From Micromussa lordhowensis (lineage: Eukaryota > Cnidaria > Anthozoa > Scleractinia > Lobophylliidae): a stretch of DNA of 64,000 nt. The stretch's first letter is position 1. Each line of letters starts with the position of its first letter. The stretch spans positions 15,382,915 through 15,446,914 of the forward strand of contig OZ026597.1 of NCBI GenBank assembly GCA_964020085.1, read 5' to 3'. The translations under genes were made by a program, and so were the position numbers. The notes below the pieces were generated by a model. The model was not told the origin of the DNA. It searched no databases and saw nothing but the letters and a program-made list of their open reading frames with translations. Positions 1-10,191 of this stretch are shown here, piece after piece.

Positions 1-65
1 TCTACAAACTTCCAGGGTCTTGTTTTAATTCCTAAAACGGAGAAATTGCTTCTTTGGCATTTAAA

Positions 66-205
66 ATGAAAAGGAAAAACATAAATCGATGTTTTGGTGG
101 TCTCAGAATGGAAGACCAAGGTGAATGGAGTCCTCAAACCTTTCTGGAAGAAAATTTTTCCTTCCTTCAACTGCGGCGAAAACAAGATGATCGTTGCACT
201 TTCAA
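66..205 (+). CDS. Putative first coding exon of an unrecognised spliced gene
   Basis: The frame is open from just after a stop at 33-35. Two in-frame ATGs lie at 66 and 108; the second opens MEDQGEWSPQTFLEENFSF and looks like the natural start, but the first is kept as the outer limit. The exon ends with two bases of a codon (phase 2) at a consensus donor, GTGAGT, at 206-211. The next exon candidate at 2914 supplies one base and continues the frame without a stop, which is the main reason to believe both. The N-terminus is hydrophilic, mixed acidic and aromatic then basic (LRRKQDD), with no signal peptide or membrane segment. I do not recognise the protein. A TCTCAG acceptor-like site at 101-106 could instead make this an internal exon. 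Seen: ORF, donor, phase. Inferred: that it is expressed. Confidence 0.5.
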
Positions 206-531
206 GTGAGTTTTGAATACAGATTGCGGATTTAAAGCAGCTGCCTGGACTTAAGAAAACAAAAATGGTGATGTAGATATTAGTTCTAAGTCGAATTTAG
301 CATTTAGCACCAATGGCAAAGCCACGGCCGATAAAATAACTTCAAAACTTGTAGGGAAAAACTCACGCTTTCGCTTTAGCGTGAATAATTAATTTTACGA
401 TAACTGCAGAAATTCCTGCGCGCTCATTGGCTAATTTTTATCGTCAATATGCGGACAGACACATGAATTTGAAATTCATGCGACGCGTCAGCGAGCGAGA
501 GCGGGCAATTCGACCATTTGTTATCGTAAAA

Positions 532-720
532 AACAAATTGATGTCAGTTTTTAATGAGTCTGTCCTGTTATTGACAATGAATTTCATCATCACATTGTCA
601 AAGTAGTCTGCGGATCCACTCGGCTATCGCCTCGTGGATCCACAGCTACTTTGACAATGTGATGATGAAATTTATGATCAATAACAGGACAGACGCATGA
701 AAAACTGACGTCAATTTGTT
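532..720. repeat. Fold-back (MITE-like) inverted repeat, ~88-bp arms
   Basis: Arms 532-619 and 634-720 are near-perfect reverse complements around a 14-bp spacer; the inner ends are GGATCCAC/GTGGATCC and the outer ends AACAAATTG/CAATTTGTT. The DNA could extrude a long hairpin. No coding capacity; it sits in the putative first intron. A partly matching GGACAGAC word occurs about 80 bp upstream (453-460), so the real element may start earlier. Confidence 0.8.
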
Positions 721-1700
721 AATTCGAACACGCGGTCATGCGGTAAATCACGTCCGTGAAATTTTGAACATTTTTGTGCTTTTAGATGAGTTTTTTTGCC
801 TTGTGTTGAATGAAAATTTATTGTTATTGAACTCCCTGTCATGTTTCTTTCATTTGGTCGCCTTTATTTCAGAATTTTAGGTTTAAAAGTGAACAGTATT
901 TTGTCACGCTGAATTTCTGCATATTTAATTTACGGCGACTGCCGTGGTTTGTTTGTCTTGTGTATTCGCTTCCCTGAAATATATTTTATTGAGCCTTGTT
1001 CAGCTTCTACAGAACTTTTGAGGAAAGAACTAGGTGGGCACTAAATTTACACAGTTGAAAAACGATTTATCTCAAGATAATTGGCTTGTTTTTGTCGTGT
1101 TTTTGATGTACAACTTTCATCTTTCTTTGGCCGCACTGTATAATTTCGTCGGGCGGCGCAAAAATTATCTGAATTTCTTCTTTTAAATTGGTTTTTACTT
1201 GTGTTTTTCACCTTAATGGTCTGGTGTTTTCTTAAATGTTATACGTTACAGTAAAAGAATGAAAATTCTGTTTTACTCGGTTTCGCTTTTTCCTCTAAAG
1301 TAAAAAATTAACTCATTTTTGGGTATTCAAAATTTCAGGTTTTGTCGCGCGGCAAAGGAAAAAATATAATTTCTTGTTTTCTTACAAGTTAAAGACATCA
1401 AGTTAAGTTCTTCCTGTTAATATTTTTTAATATTTTGGCTGTTCAGTTATTGAACTTTCAATAAACGAAGTCTTGAAACCTGACCTTGTGTCTGTCGTTA
1501 CTGCGCATATGGTTTATTTTTTTGCTTTCGCTCGCTCTGAAATATTCCAAAAAACGCCAGGAAGTTAGGGGTGGGTCGCGGACAGTTTGATGCGGGGGTC
1601 AATGGGTTAATCTGGAGATGCGTAAGATCACTGAAGTTTGTTCAGTCAAACATTTTATGGCTTACTAATTAGTTATCATGTATGTCGTAAATTTCCCAGT
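721..1700. other. Non-coding stretch, probable intron
   Basis: AT-rich sequence with no long frame, no clear tandem repeat and no RNA gene that I can see. By position it falls in the first intron of the putative gene. Confidence 0.5.
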
Positions 1701-2690
1701 TTCTCCCTTGCTGTACATCGCAACCAAACAGACTTGTCAAATTAACCAAATCATTACTGTAAACAGCTCCATGAATTCTCCCATCTCCGAGACTTCATAA
1801 AAAATAACTCTTGCACGCCTTGCATGCCTATGTTTCCTTAAAATCAGAGGAAATGGACAATTTCTTCAACAAACATGGCTATCCTTCTTCCGTAATTCAA
1901 GCATGCCATCATCATGCCCAACAAATTGATCGGCAGTCAGCACTACAAACATCACAGAAGGAAAGTAATGATAGAATTCCATTCACCCTCACATTTCATG
2001 CTCACAACCATGCAGTAAAATCAATCATTCTGAAAAACTCTAAATTACTTCAAAATGATCTCAATACTGGTAGAATATTTTTGCAACCTTGATTAATTTC
2101 ATTCAAACGCGACAAAAACATAGGGAACTTTTTAGTCAAAAGTGCATTCCAAACAAGTGATCAACTTTTAAATATGCCTGCTCACAACTCAAAACATGTC
2201 CTTTCATTGCAACCCAAGCAATCCATCAAGATCAGTGATCATTTCACTTCTACCTCAGCCAATGTCATCTATTGCATAACTTGCACTCTTTGTTAAAAGT
2301 TCATGACATAGAAAAAGACAGCAAAAATGCATCTAAACCGGTCGCGAGACACTTTAATCTTCCCAATCATTCCAAGCAACACATGGCAGTCTGCAGTCTT
2401 TCTCTACATCAAGGAAGCACGGAAAGTTTCAAAACTCTGGAACAAAAATTTGTTTTTCAAATCGGCACTCTTAATCCTCACAGTATCAACAAATTCTTTT
2501 CATTCAACTAATTTATTCTGTTGTTTTCATGTTACCATGCACCAACCAATAGCGTAGCTCAATCTTTCTGTATATAAACCACATACAACCCACAATTCCT
2601 TGATTCGCTCCGATGAAGGGCTCGAAACGTCAGCTTTTGAAACTCTTTATGGTGGCCAATACATACTATCAACTCAGTTGATAAAACCAA
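1700..2690 (+). mobile_element. Penelope-like retroelement 3' remnant (reverse transcriptase end plus GIY-YIG endonuclease end)
   Basis: Broken frames match my recollection of cnidarian Penelope-like elements. Frame 1811-2092 reads KSEEMDNFFNKHGYPSS and later RIPFTLTFHAHNHAVKS, the C-terminal part of the reverse transcriptase. A stop follows, then SFKRDKNIGNF at about 2100. Near 2260 comes SANVIYCITCTLC, which leads into the endonuclease. The YIGET core expected next is missing. The frame resumes shifted as ASKPVARHFNLPNHSKQH to QIGTLNPHSINKFFSFN (2320-2508). A 3' tail with CTCGAAACGTCAGC and CAACTCAGTTGATAA runs to about 2690. In-frame stops, the core deletion and the shift make it dead. It lies in an intron, same strand as the gene. 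The 5' limit is uncertain. Confidence 0.75.
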
Positions 2691-2913
2691 ATTGTACTGT
2701 AATACTCCCCATTGACGCAGCACCTCAGTTTCTTTAGAAACTTACCCCTTTATTTACCTGGTAATAATATTAGTAAGGAGAATAATACTTTTTTGAGAGG
2801 TTGTCCCTTGAAGGTCTATGGTAGTGTTAAATTCTGTTAACTGTTTAGTAGTTGGTAATTGGTTATCTTAAATTTATAACTTGAGATTGAAAGAATTTGG
2901 TTTTGTTTTTCAG

Positions 2914-2971
2914 GTCAGATGCTAACAGGGACAAAGCAACTGAAGCTTTACCAGCCATCTCTAGAAAGGTT
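2914..2971 (+). CDS. Putative internal exon 2 (58 nt)
   Basis: A strong acceptor (TTTTGTTTTTCAG) ends at 2913 and a perfect donor (GTAAGT) begins at 2972. The exon starts by completing the codon left by exon 1 (AA + G) and reads SDANRDKATEALPAISRKV, ending in phase 0. Two independent consensus splice sites 58 nt apart, plus phase agreement with the preceding exon, make this one of the best-supported exons in the window. The peptide is hydrophilic and probably helical. I recognise no domain. Confidence 0.6.
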
Positions 2972-3236
2972 GTAAGTTTTATTTTGCAATTCAGCTCTTG
3001 ATGAACCAGGTAAACAAAGCTCTTGAATAAGCCAAGTTCTATGCTGATTTCTTGAATTCAGTCATGCAATGTATTTTGCCAAGTTTTATTTCCACAAAGA
3101 ATAAGGAGAGGTCTCGAATAACACACTTAACAATGCAACCTTGAGGCAATCATCAATAAACTATTGTTACGGACAATAGGCTGGTATGCATTTTTTCTTC
3201 AAAAACATTTTTGATTAATGACTGTTCAACTGAGTG

Positions 3237-3735
3237 ACTAAGTGGGTTCTGAAACCGACTGACTGACCAACTGACTGACTCACTTAGCGACCAACTGACT
3301 GACTGACTGAACGACTGACTGACTGACTTACTGAGCGACCAACTGGCTGACTGAGCGACCAACTGACTGACTGAGCAACCAACTAACTAACTGACTGAAT
3401 ATACATGTAATGGTGGATGGATGGACTGAACGATTATTGACTGACAAACCAATCAGTGTATTAAACTACATGTACACTAATTTGCATTGTACAGTATCAT
3501 GCCAATCATGGCATTGATTCAATGATTGATTGATTGACTGATGGACTGACTGACTGACTGATGGATCAACATATGGATAGATGGATTGTCATATGAACAG
3601 ATGAACTGACTGACTGACGGATGGACTAACTGATTGACTAATTGATGGACTGACTGACTGATTGATGGACTGACTGACTGACTGACTGATTGATTGTCTG
3701 ATCAATTATCTGATTGACTGAGTATTTGACTGACA
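3237..3735. repeat. CTGA/GACT tetranucleotide microsatellite, interrupted
   Basis: Runs of CTGA/GACT (3237-3390 and 3535-3735) are broken by GATTGATT, GATGGA and GACCAA variants. Minus-strand open frames rich in Ser, Val and Gln over it are products of the simple repeat. Confidence 0.9.
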
Positions 3736-3879
3736 TGTTTTGACAAACTACGTGTAATTGTTGGATTACTTTGCCAAACTACATTTATCATGCACTAAAT
3801 TAAGTGCCCGTGAGATGGACAGACAGACTTAATATACCATACTGATTGGATGAGCCTGCTGATGAATAGACAATCTGAC

Positions 3880-3948
3880 AAACAAACAGACAGACCAAAA
3901 AAGACAGTCAGACAGACTGACTGACAGACAGAGACAGGCTGACTGACA

Positions 3949-4019
<71 letters not shown>

Positions 4020-4200
4020 AGACAGACAGACTGACAGACAGACAGACAGACAGACTGACAGACAGACAGACAGACTGACTGACTGACTGACTGACAGACA
4101 GACTGACAGACAGACAGACTGACTGACTGACTGACTGACTGACTGACAGACAGAGAGAGACTGACTGACTGACAGACGGACTGACAGACAGACTGACAGA
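3880..4200. repeat. CAGA/CTGA compound microsatellite
   Basis: A dense array of CAGA and CTGA tetramers in alternating blocks, about 300 bp. It creates two overlapping frames of over 140 codons on the minus strand (SVSQSVSQ type) that I reject as genes. It lies in the putative second intron. Confidence 0.95.
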
Positions 4201-4602
4201 ATGGTTGTTCGAGGTACTGTCAAACAGACAACTGCTTGGCAAACTAACTGACAAACTTAATTTTTAACTTCAGTCTTTTGGCAAGCCTCCATAGATATGT
4301 GCTAGTTGTGTGGTATCTACAAATGGTGTGATCTTGGCACAGTACATTGCATGTCTGAGTTTTTTATTACAGTTGAACCCCCAGAAAAGACCACCTTGTG
4401 TAAAGTGACTATTGAGAGTTAGATGTACATGTATGACTAAGTTTAAAATTCCTAAAATCATATTGTGCTGCCAAATTATTCAAAGTCATAATTAAAATCT
4501 ATCAATGTTAGCATCCCATTGGCTCAGCAAAGTGCACAAGAGGTCTCCTATGGGTGGTTCAACTGTTTATCTACTGTAAACATTGATGGGTATGTTTTTC
4601 AG

Positions 4603-4729
4603 AACATTTTCCATGCTTCTCCTCCACTGTACCATCAAAATCTTGAACCAACACAGGCTCAAAATTTTCTTTCTGTTTTTCAAAATGTTTCCTTTCCATT
4701 ACCTTCTTGGAAAAAAATAAGTCAGATAG
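4603..4729 (+). CDS. Putative internal exon 3 (127 nt)
   Basis: The acceptor TATGTTTTTCAG ends at 4602. The exon begins in phase 0, matching the end of exon 2, and reads NIFHASPPLYHQNLEPTQAQ then NFLSVFQNVSFPLPSWKKI before a donor-like AG/GTTTAC at 4730, leaving phase 1. The donor is weaker than those of exons 1 and 2. If it is not used, the frame closes at a TAA near 4748. Composition is protein-like (Pro, Gln and aromatic residues, disordered-looking), but I recognise no family. Another frame is also open over much of it, so the call rests on phase continuity. Confidence 0.5.
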
Positions 4730-5463
4730 GTTTACTATTGTGTTACTAAAAGAATGTTAAAGTATCGTGCAATATGAGAAAGTATCTTTGGAGGCATTTC
4801 TCTTGGAGTTGAAAACCTCAGCTGAAGTACATGTAGACTAATTCTTGAAGATACAATTTTCCAAGCAGCCACGCAAAGACTAATAGGAAACAATTGTTTT
4901 GGTTTTTTATACCTGGGAATTCAAACCAATAAAAATCATTTTGATTCCTTAGGTGATTGAGAATTGTCTTGTAAGCTTGGATAAAACAACAGTTTCCACA
5001 GCAATTGATTGTTTAAAATATTGTTTTGATCTGTTAAAATACAAACATGTATAACATCTATGCAAACATCATGCAAAATTTTGCATATTTTTGGTTTTAC
5101 TTTTTTCAAGATTAAGTTGTTTTCAGAAAGATAAGAGCTTCAGCTTTGACTACATGTACGTATTTGGTTATATTGCACAAATTTCTTGATCTGAACTACT
5201 TCCGCACCAGCAATTTGAAGTTTGCTTTACATTATTTTATATGATTGCTGAAGTTGCTCAACTTTGCACTAAAATTTATTTTGGAGTGAAAGGGAATATA
5301 AGTAGCACAAAAGCCAAGAAATATGCCATTCATATCTGGTTCTAATTTTCCTGGATTTATCAGCGATTATTTGGAAATCAGTCTTTCAGGGCAGTGGAGA
5401 AGTTTTGATAAACATACTTTGAGCCAGTCCCAAGAGTGATGAACATATTGTTTCTCCTTACAG
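4730..5463. other. Non-coding stretch, probable intron
   Basis: No long frame, repeat or RNA gene seen. It contains AT-rich sequence and several ACATGTA-type words. Confidence 0.4.
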
Positions 5464-5558
5464 CATTAATAGATTTTCCAATTGGACAAGTGATGAGAAC
5501 AAAGAGAATCATCAACTTGGGATTTTGTCTTGATTTGCCACCAAATTCTCAAAGCTAA
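5464..5558 (+). CDS. Weak exon candidate
   Basis: A good acceptor (TTTCTCCTTACAG) ends at 5463. In the phase that exon 3 would leave, it reads ALIDFPIGQVMRTKRIINLG and runs to a TAA at 5556-5558. Possible donors inside the frame are GTGATG and GTCTTG, both poor. Another frame also looks protein-like (TSDENKENHQ), which weakens the call. It may be an exon, a last exon of a short isoform, or chance. Confidence 0.2.
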
Positions 5559-6154
5559 CATCAAAACACAAATTAGTAAGGAGAATTAATATGTCCAACT
5601 TTGGACTGTTATGTTTACAGTAGTCAAGGTCTTGATAGAACTTAGCAGTACGATTGAAGAGTGGTTTTAGTAAATGGTTTGTTTCTGTTACAATTTACGC
5701 CACAGATGCATTTAAAATTTAATTTGGAATTTAACAACACAGCACACATTCCTTGCTCTGCTTAGGATCGTTACACAACGGAATGTGACATACATGTACT
5801 GTCATGCTTGCTTGTGTGCATGATGACATTAAGAAGGTCTGCAAAGATAACAAACTCACTGAAACGTTTCGGTATTTGCATGATTCCAAACAAATTAACT
5901 AATTTTCACGCATATTTAAATGATAAAAAGACGTATCTATGGCATACTTTGTCCTGAGAAACAAGCTGTTTACAATACCTAAGCTATAATCGTACTGCAA
6001 AGTTTTCTTGAGACTTCTTTAGAACTTGGCTTATTATAAGAGTGTTTATCTGGTATATTCAAGCAGTTGGATTGCAAAATAAAACAACACAGGAGTAAGA
6101 TAATAATTGTCCCTCTTGTCCATTACTTGTAAGTTAAAAAAAATAAAAAAAACT

Positions 6155-6385
6155 AGCCAATCATATCCCTGCTTCTATGTTGCTTCCACTCTGCCTCTCC
6201 GAGTTGATGTTGCTTCTTTTGTCCTCATTTAATATTCCAAGTTTAAAATCCTGGTCTGTTTTATCTGATACCCTCATCCAAGCTGGGGACAGTTGAGCAC
6301 TTGGACGAATTGACTGTTTGCTCCCAAGTGGGGTGGACAGCACAGAGGAAAGTGAGAGTTTGCTCCCATGCCCCTGGGGTCTCAG
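6155..6385 (-). repeat. Diverged dispersed repeat, copy 1 (inverted relative to copy 2)
   Basis: Read on the minus strand this matches 8750-8975 on the plus strand along its length: shared AGCAAACTCTCAC, GCTGTCCAC, CAACTGTCCCCAGCTTG, GGATCAGATAAA-like, CTTGGAATATT and ATGATTGGCTAG, with many substitutions and small gaps between. The minus strand has an 82-codon open frame here that is interrupted in the partner copy, so I treat it as an old repeat rather than a gene. Confidence 0.65.
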
Positions 6386-6487
6386 TCTTAATCTGTCACA
6401 ATGCCACATGAATAATTTTGGTATAAATAAGTTGAAAAATAATTAAAATGCCAAATTCGTAATTTGATTGAAGATGCTAATCAGCAA

Positions 6488-6748
6488 TCAACATACCAAA
6501 AAAAAAAATTTGCCAAAATGGCAGAAAATTAAATGAGCTCGCCCTCCCGAAAAATTCTGGAAAAAAAACCTATTTGAGTTTGAAATGTCCACAACCCAGA
6601 CAAGAAAAACCGACGTGCTAAGTGTGGCGCTCAATTTCAGTGCATAACCGTTGAAATCAAGGAAAGAATTGAACACAGAATCCGCCAGTCTTACTTCCCG
6701 ACCAAACCACCGGCCGACCGTCATCCCACAAACTTCACCAAAGAGCAC
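6488..6748 (-). other. Weak minus-strand open frame
   Basis: An 86-codon frame with a locally less AT-rich segment (6540-6760). Read on the minus strand it contains an ATG followed by GTCGGCCGGTGG and a GTAAGA donor-like site, so a small first exon MTVGRWFGRE is possible. No other support. Confidence 0.12.
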
Positions 6749-7266
6749 AAGTCACTAAACGTCTCTTGTCAAAGAAGCTACCATTGTCAAGTTTCTCTCT
6801 TTAATTTTGATGAAAGAAATTGGCCAATATTTATATTTATGTTGAGAATAGGTTTAATGTGCTTTAATAAAAATCAAACTTTTGCAAAAGTTTAAATTTA
6901 ATAGGTGCATTCAGCTTGTTTGTTTGTTGCTATGTTTCACATCAAGTGATGTAACTCTGGAGGATTGCTTTTCTTCAAATGCAAATCATATTTCTGTGCA
7001 AATGATTGAATACATTTTAGAAAGACAATTCGCCTGTGAACATCAGTGATCTGAAACCAGCAATTAACATACAAAGCTGAACAGGTATTATTATTTGAAA
7101 AAATAAACCGAGCAAAAATATAAGCTTAATTGCTGCTAACAGTCTTAAAAATTTGGAAATCAGTATGCGCTTAAGTTATGCACTTAAATTAAAAGTTCAG
7201 TTTAGATTACATGTTCATCCTCGTGAAGATAAATAGAAATGGAAATGATATTTTGAAATGTATTTA

Positions 7267-7450
7267 AGCAATAGAGCACTTTTTCCATGTTTATATAGCC
7301 TCATCTAAACATGAGGTGGGTTGGGAGAATTTAAGACAGTTATGCAAATCCCTTGACTACGTCTCGGGTTTGTATAACTTTCAAGAATTCTCCCAACCCT
7401 CCGAGTGTTTAGATGAGGCTATATAAACACGGAAAAAGTGCTCTATTGCT
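7267..7450. repeat. Fold-back MITE-like element
   Basis: Outer arms 7267-7331 and 7385-7450 are reverse complements with few mismatches (AGCAATAGAGCACTTTTTCC against GGAAAAAGTGCTCTATTGCT). A second inner inverted pair is GCAAATCCC/GGGTTTGTAT. No coding capacity. Confidence 0.85.
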
Positions 7451-8443
7451 TTCATAAAATCTCAAAAATAGGACAACCAAGTTTACATACAAAGTGGCTC
7501 AGTTATTTTCTAAATAAAATTAGAAATGTGTTCACTAATTTTGCTGTGATTGTTTTAATTCTGAATAATTTTGGCTGAATTTTGCCTGGTTTTGAAAACC
7601 CACGTGACTTGATAATTTCTTTTGTAGTGCAAAAGGAAGTTTAATAATAATAATTTAAGTTTAACAAAATTGAGTCTGGCTAGCAAGCACTGCCTGAAAC
7701 AATGTTTATGATTGCGAATTTTTTTATTTATATCAATTTAGATAATAACTGTTTTGTTTGAATTCAAGAAAAACAAAATTGATACAAAAACAATTTGAAT
7801 CCCTGTTTTATTAGTTTTATTTAGTTTAAAACTGAGTTAAAAAAAAATGGTTGTAAGGAATACACAAGATGTTTCAGGATTACCCTTCATCAACAGACTG
7901 ATTAACCATAACATGAAACTCTGTAGTTTACCCGCCTGCAATGAAGGATTCTTTCTCAAACACCTAAAATAATCTGTTTGTTATCAATAGCTGACTGACA
8001 AAAAAGAATGATTCTTTAACTCAACACAACAAGAAACATTAGGAACACTGGCACCAGATTTTGGCACTAGGATTTCTGGGATTGATTAGGTAACTATGGT
8101 AAGACATGATTTTATAATGGTCATCAAGGCAACCATAAACCAATCAAAGCTTATGTCGGTTACCAAAACATTCCCAAAAATCCAAGCACAAAAGGCTGGT
8201 GCCTAGTCTCCTTAAAGTTTCTGGAGTGGCAAACTAATGAATGTTATTTTAGAGAATTGGAAATTATTAGTAACTAATAAGTTAGATAAAGATGAAAATA
8301 GAGAATGAAAATTCTTTAGTTCAATAAAAGTGGAAAATGAGAAACTCAGAAAAAAATCTTTCAAAAGATTAATTGATTTGTTTATAATAATTGGGCCTAT
8401 ACAGGTACATGTAGGATTTATATTTATATTTTTAGGATTTTAG
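7451..8443. other. Non-coding stretch
   Basis: AT-rich with short A runs. I see no exon with both splice sites, no repeat and no RNA gene. Confidence 0.4.
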
Positions 8444-8508
8444 ATTTTAATGAAAAACTAAATGAGAGAAAACCTGGCCCAGCAGCAACCCAGTCAAAGA
8501 GACCCCCA
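8444..8508 (+). CDS. Possible internal exon, 65 nt
   Basis: Acceptor TTTTAGGATTTTAG ends at 8443. Entered in phase 1 (as exon 3 would leave it) the frame reads FNEKLNERKPGPAATQSK and reaches a donor-like GTGACC at 8509 in phase 0. The peptide is basic and Pro/Ala-rich, typical of a disordered linker. The donor is weak and the region just downstream carries an old repeat, so this is only a candidate member of the gene. Confidence 0.3.
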
Positions 8509-8749
8509 GTGACCAGTGGCTCAATTTGATGTCATTTGTGAAAATCCAATCAAGTCAGACCAATGAAATTCAGTGCTCTCCTCTGTCCATGCTTTCTCTA
8601 GAGATGCACCTTCCTTGAGCCCCACAATTCAGCACTCCTGTTTTACGTCCTTGGTTGTGGATCATTTCCTGATACATTGACTGCATAAAAGCATCTTGCT
8701 GGGCCAAAAATTGTTGAATTGATGGTGTGGAATTGTGACAAATTAAGTA

Positions 8750-8975
8750 AGACCCTAAGGACATGAAAAGCAAACTCTCACCTTCCTTCATGCTGTCCAC
8801 TCCACTTGCGAGCAAATAGCCAACACTTCCAAGTGTCCAACTGTCCCCAGCTTGAATTACAGGATCAGATAAAGTTTCCCAGGATTTCTCACTTGGAATA
8901 TTTCAGAGGACATCAGAAACACACACCTTCTCAGAGGCAGAGCTTCCACAACCCAGCAGGGACATGATTGGCTAG
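8750..8975 (+). repeat. Diverged dispersed repeat, copy 2
   Basis: Partner of the minus-strand copy at 6155-6385. On its minus strand, overlapping and extending to 8570, there is an 81-codon frame (LAQQDAFMQSMYQEMIHNQ) of protein-like composition whose first residues lie in the repeat. I cannot tell whether that is a relic of a coding element or chance. Confidence 0.6.
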
Positions 8976-8977
8976 AT

Positions 8978-9160
8978 TTGAATATGACTATCTTGGTCTT
9001 GGTGTGTGTGCCACCTTCTGTCCTGGAATTAAATAATAACCTAAGAAATTTAGTAGATACATGCAAGCTCATTAGCATTATAAATAAACTACCACAGGAA
9101 AAATGGCTGTTTTTTGGTGATACAAGTACAGAAGAAAACAAGATTGAAGCCTTAAGCTAG
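8978..9160 (+). other. Weak open frame, exon or element relic
   Basis: The frame reads LNNNLRNLVDTCKLISII then KWLFFGDTSTEENKIEALS and ends at TAG 9158-9160. An AATAAA-like word lies about 170 bp downstream. Composition is protein-like and several AG acceptors precede it (for example CCACAG before GAAAAATGG), but none has a convincing pyrimidine tract. Confidence 0.2.
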
Positions 9161-9774
9161 CTTGTGGGAATGCTATACTCGAGTTACTGGACAAAAGCAT
9201 CCTACAAGGTTACAAAAAAAGTTCTGAAAAACTCTATAATTTCTGAAGCAATTAACTGATGAAAATCTTAATGGAAGAGTAAGTGAGCCTTCAAAATATA
9301 TTGCCTTGCAACACCAAAAAAGAACCAAGAATAAATTGATGTTCATGGAAAATGAAAATAGCCTGGGAAAAACTAAAACTAAATTGTGCTTAATTATTCA
9401 TGTAAAATAATAGTTAGTAATTTTTTGTACAGAATGTTTTGTCTTTGTAAGATTGCCACTCACAATTCTCACTACAAATAAGTGGTTTAACATCAAGAAC
9501 ATGAATTTGCATAAATAATTATATTTTGGTAGGTCTTCTAAGTAATGAGCTAGTACTGCAATCAAAAAGATAAAAAATAATTTGTGATGGAGTGGCAACA
9601 GTAAGACTTGTTTCCTTTGGCTAATGGTTGCAACTTTTGTTAGCAGGACTTGTATTATTTCAATTTGTGCTAATGAGCTTGCAAATCTAACTTACGTTCA
9701 AGACAAAATAGTATAAACAAACAAGGAAGCATATTGTAGTGTTATAGAAATAGAACAAACTGATAAAATTATTT
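9161..9774. other. Non-coding stretch
   Basis: Nothing supportable seen. The minus-strand 66-codon frame here is hydrophobic AT-driven noise. Confidence 0.4.
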
Positions 9775-10046
9775 ATCACAAAAATTACAATTTCCTCGAT
9801 CATGATTGGTTTAAAAAACTCCTATTTTCCACTAATTCACTTGCCAAGATGTTATCGGACAGTTTGTTAAATATGGACAGTTCAATAAGCCAATCACATT
9901 CAAAGTTGTAGTTTACATCAACCAATCTCAATTTCAGAGAGACATGAAACAATTTATGCCGTCTTTGTCATTCATTTAATGCAAATTTTCCCCTTCTTTT
10001 ATAACTCTGCTATTCTTCTTTTCTCGGAAATTGTAATTTTTATGAT
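9775..10046. mobile_element. MITE-like element, 21-bp terminal inverted repeats
   Basis: ATCACAAAAATTACAATTTCC at 9775-9795 is matched in reverse complement by 10026-10046 with one mismatch. The interior is non-coding and includes a CGATCATGATTGGTT word also found near 16563. A second fold-back begins 6 bp further on; the two may be one composite element. Confidence 0.7.
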
Positions 10047-10051
10047 TAAAT

Positions 10052-10067
10052 GGTAATAAGACTTTGT

Positions 10068-10098
<31 letters not shown>

Positions 10099-10191
10099 GA
10101 TAAACACATCGGATTCCGCTGCGCAGTTGTCTGATTTTGTTATCACCTGTATGATTACAGACTGAATTGGACTCCACTCAGTCCTATTGCC
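10052..10191. repeat. Fold-back repeat
   Basis: Arms 10052-10104 and about 10138-10191 are imperfect reverse complements (CCAATTCGGTCTGTAATCAT against ATGATTACAGACTGAATTGG). ACTTTGTGTCGT here resembles ACTTCGTGTCGT in the fold-back at 16813-16950, suggesting one family. Confidence 0.75.

Noticed and set aside
3795..4254. Two overlapping minus-strand frames of over 140 codons rich in Ser, Val and Gln
   Set aside because: Translation of a CAGA/CTGA microsatellite; both frames are open for the same reason.
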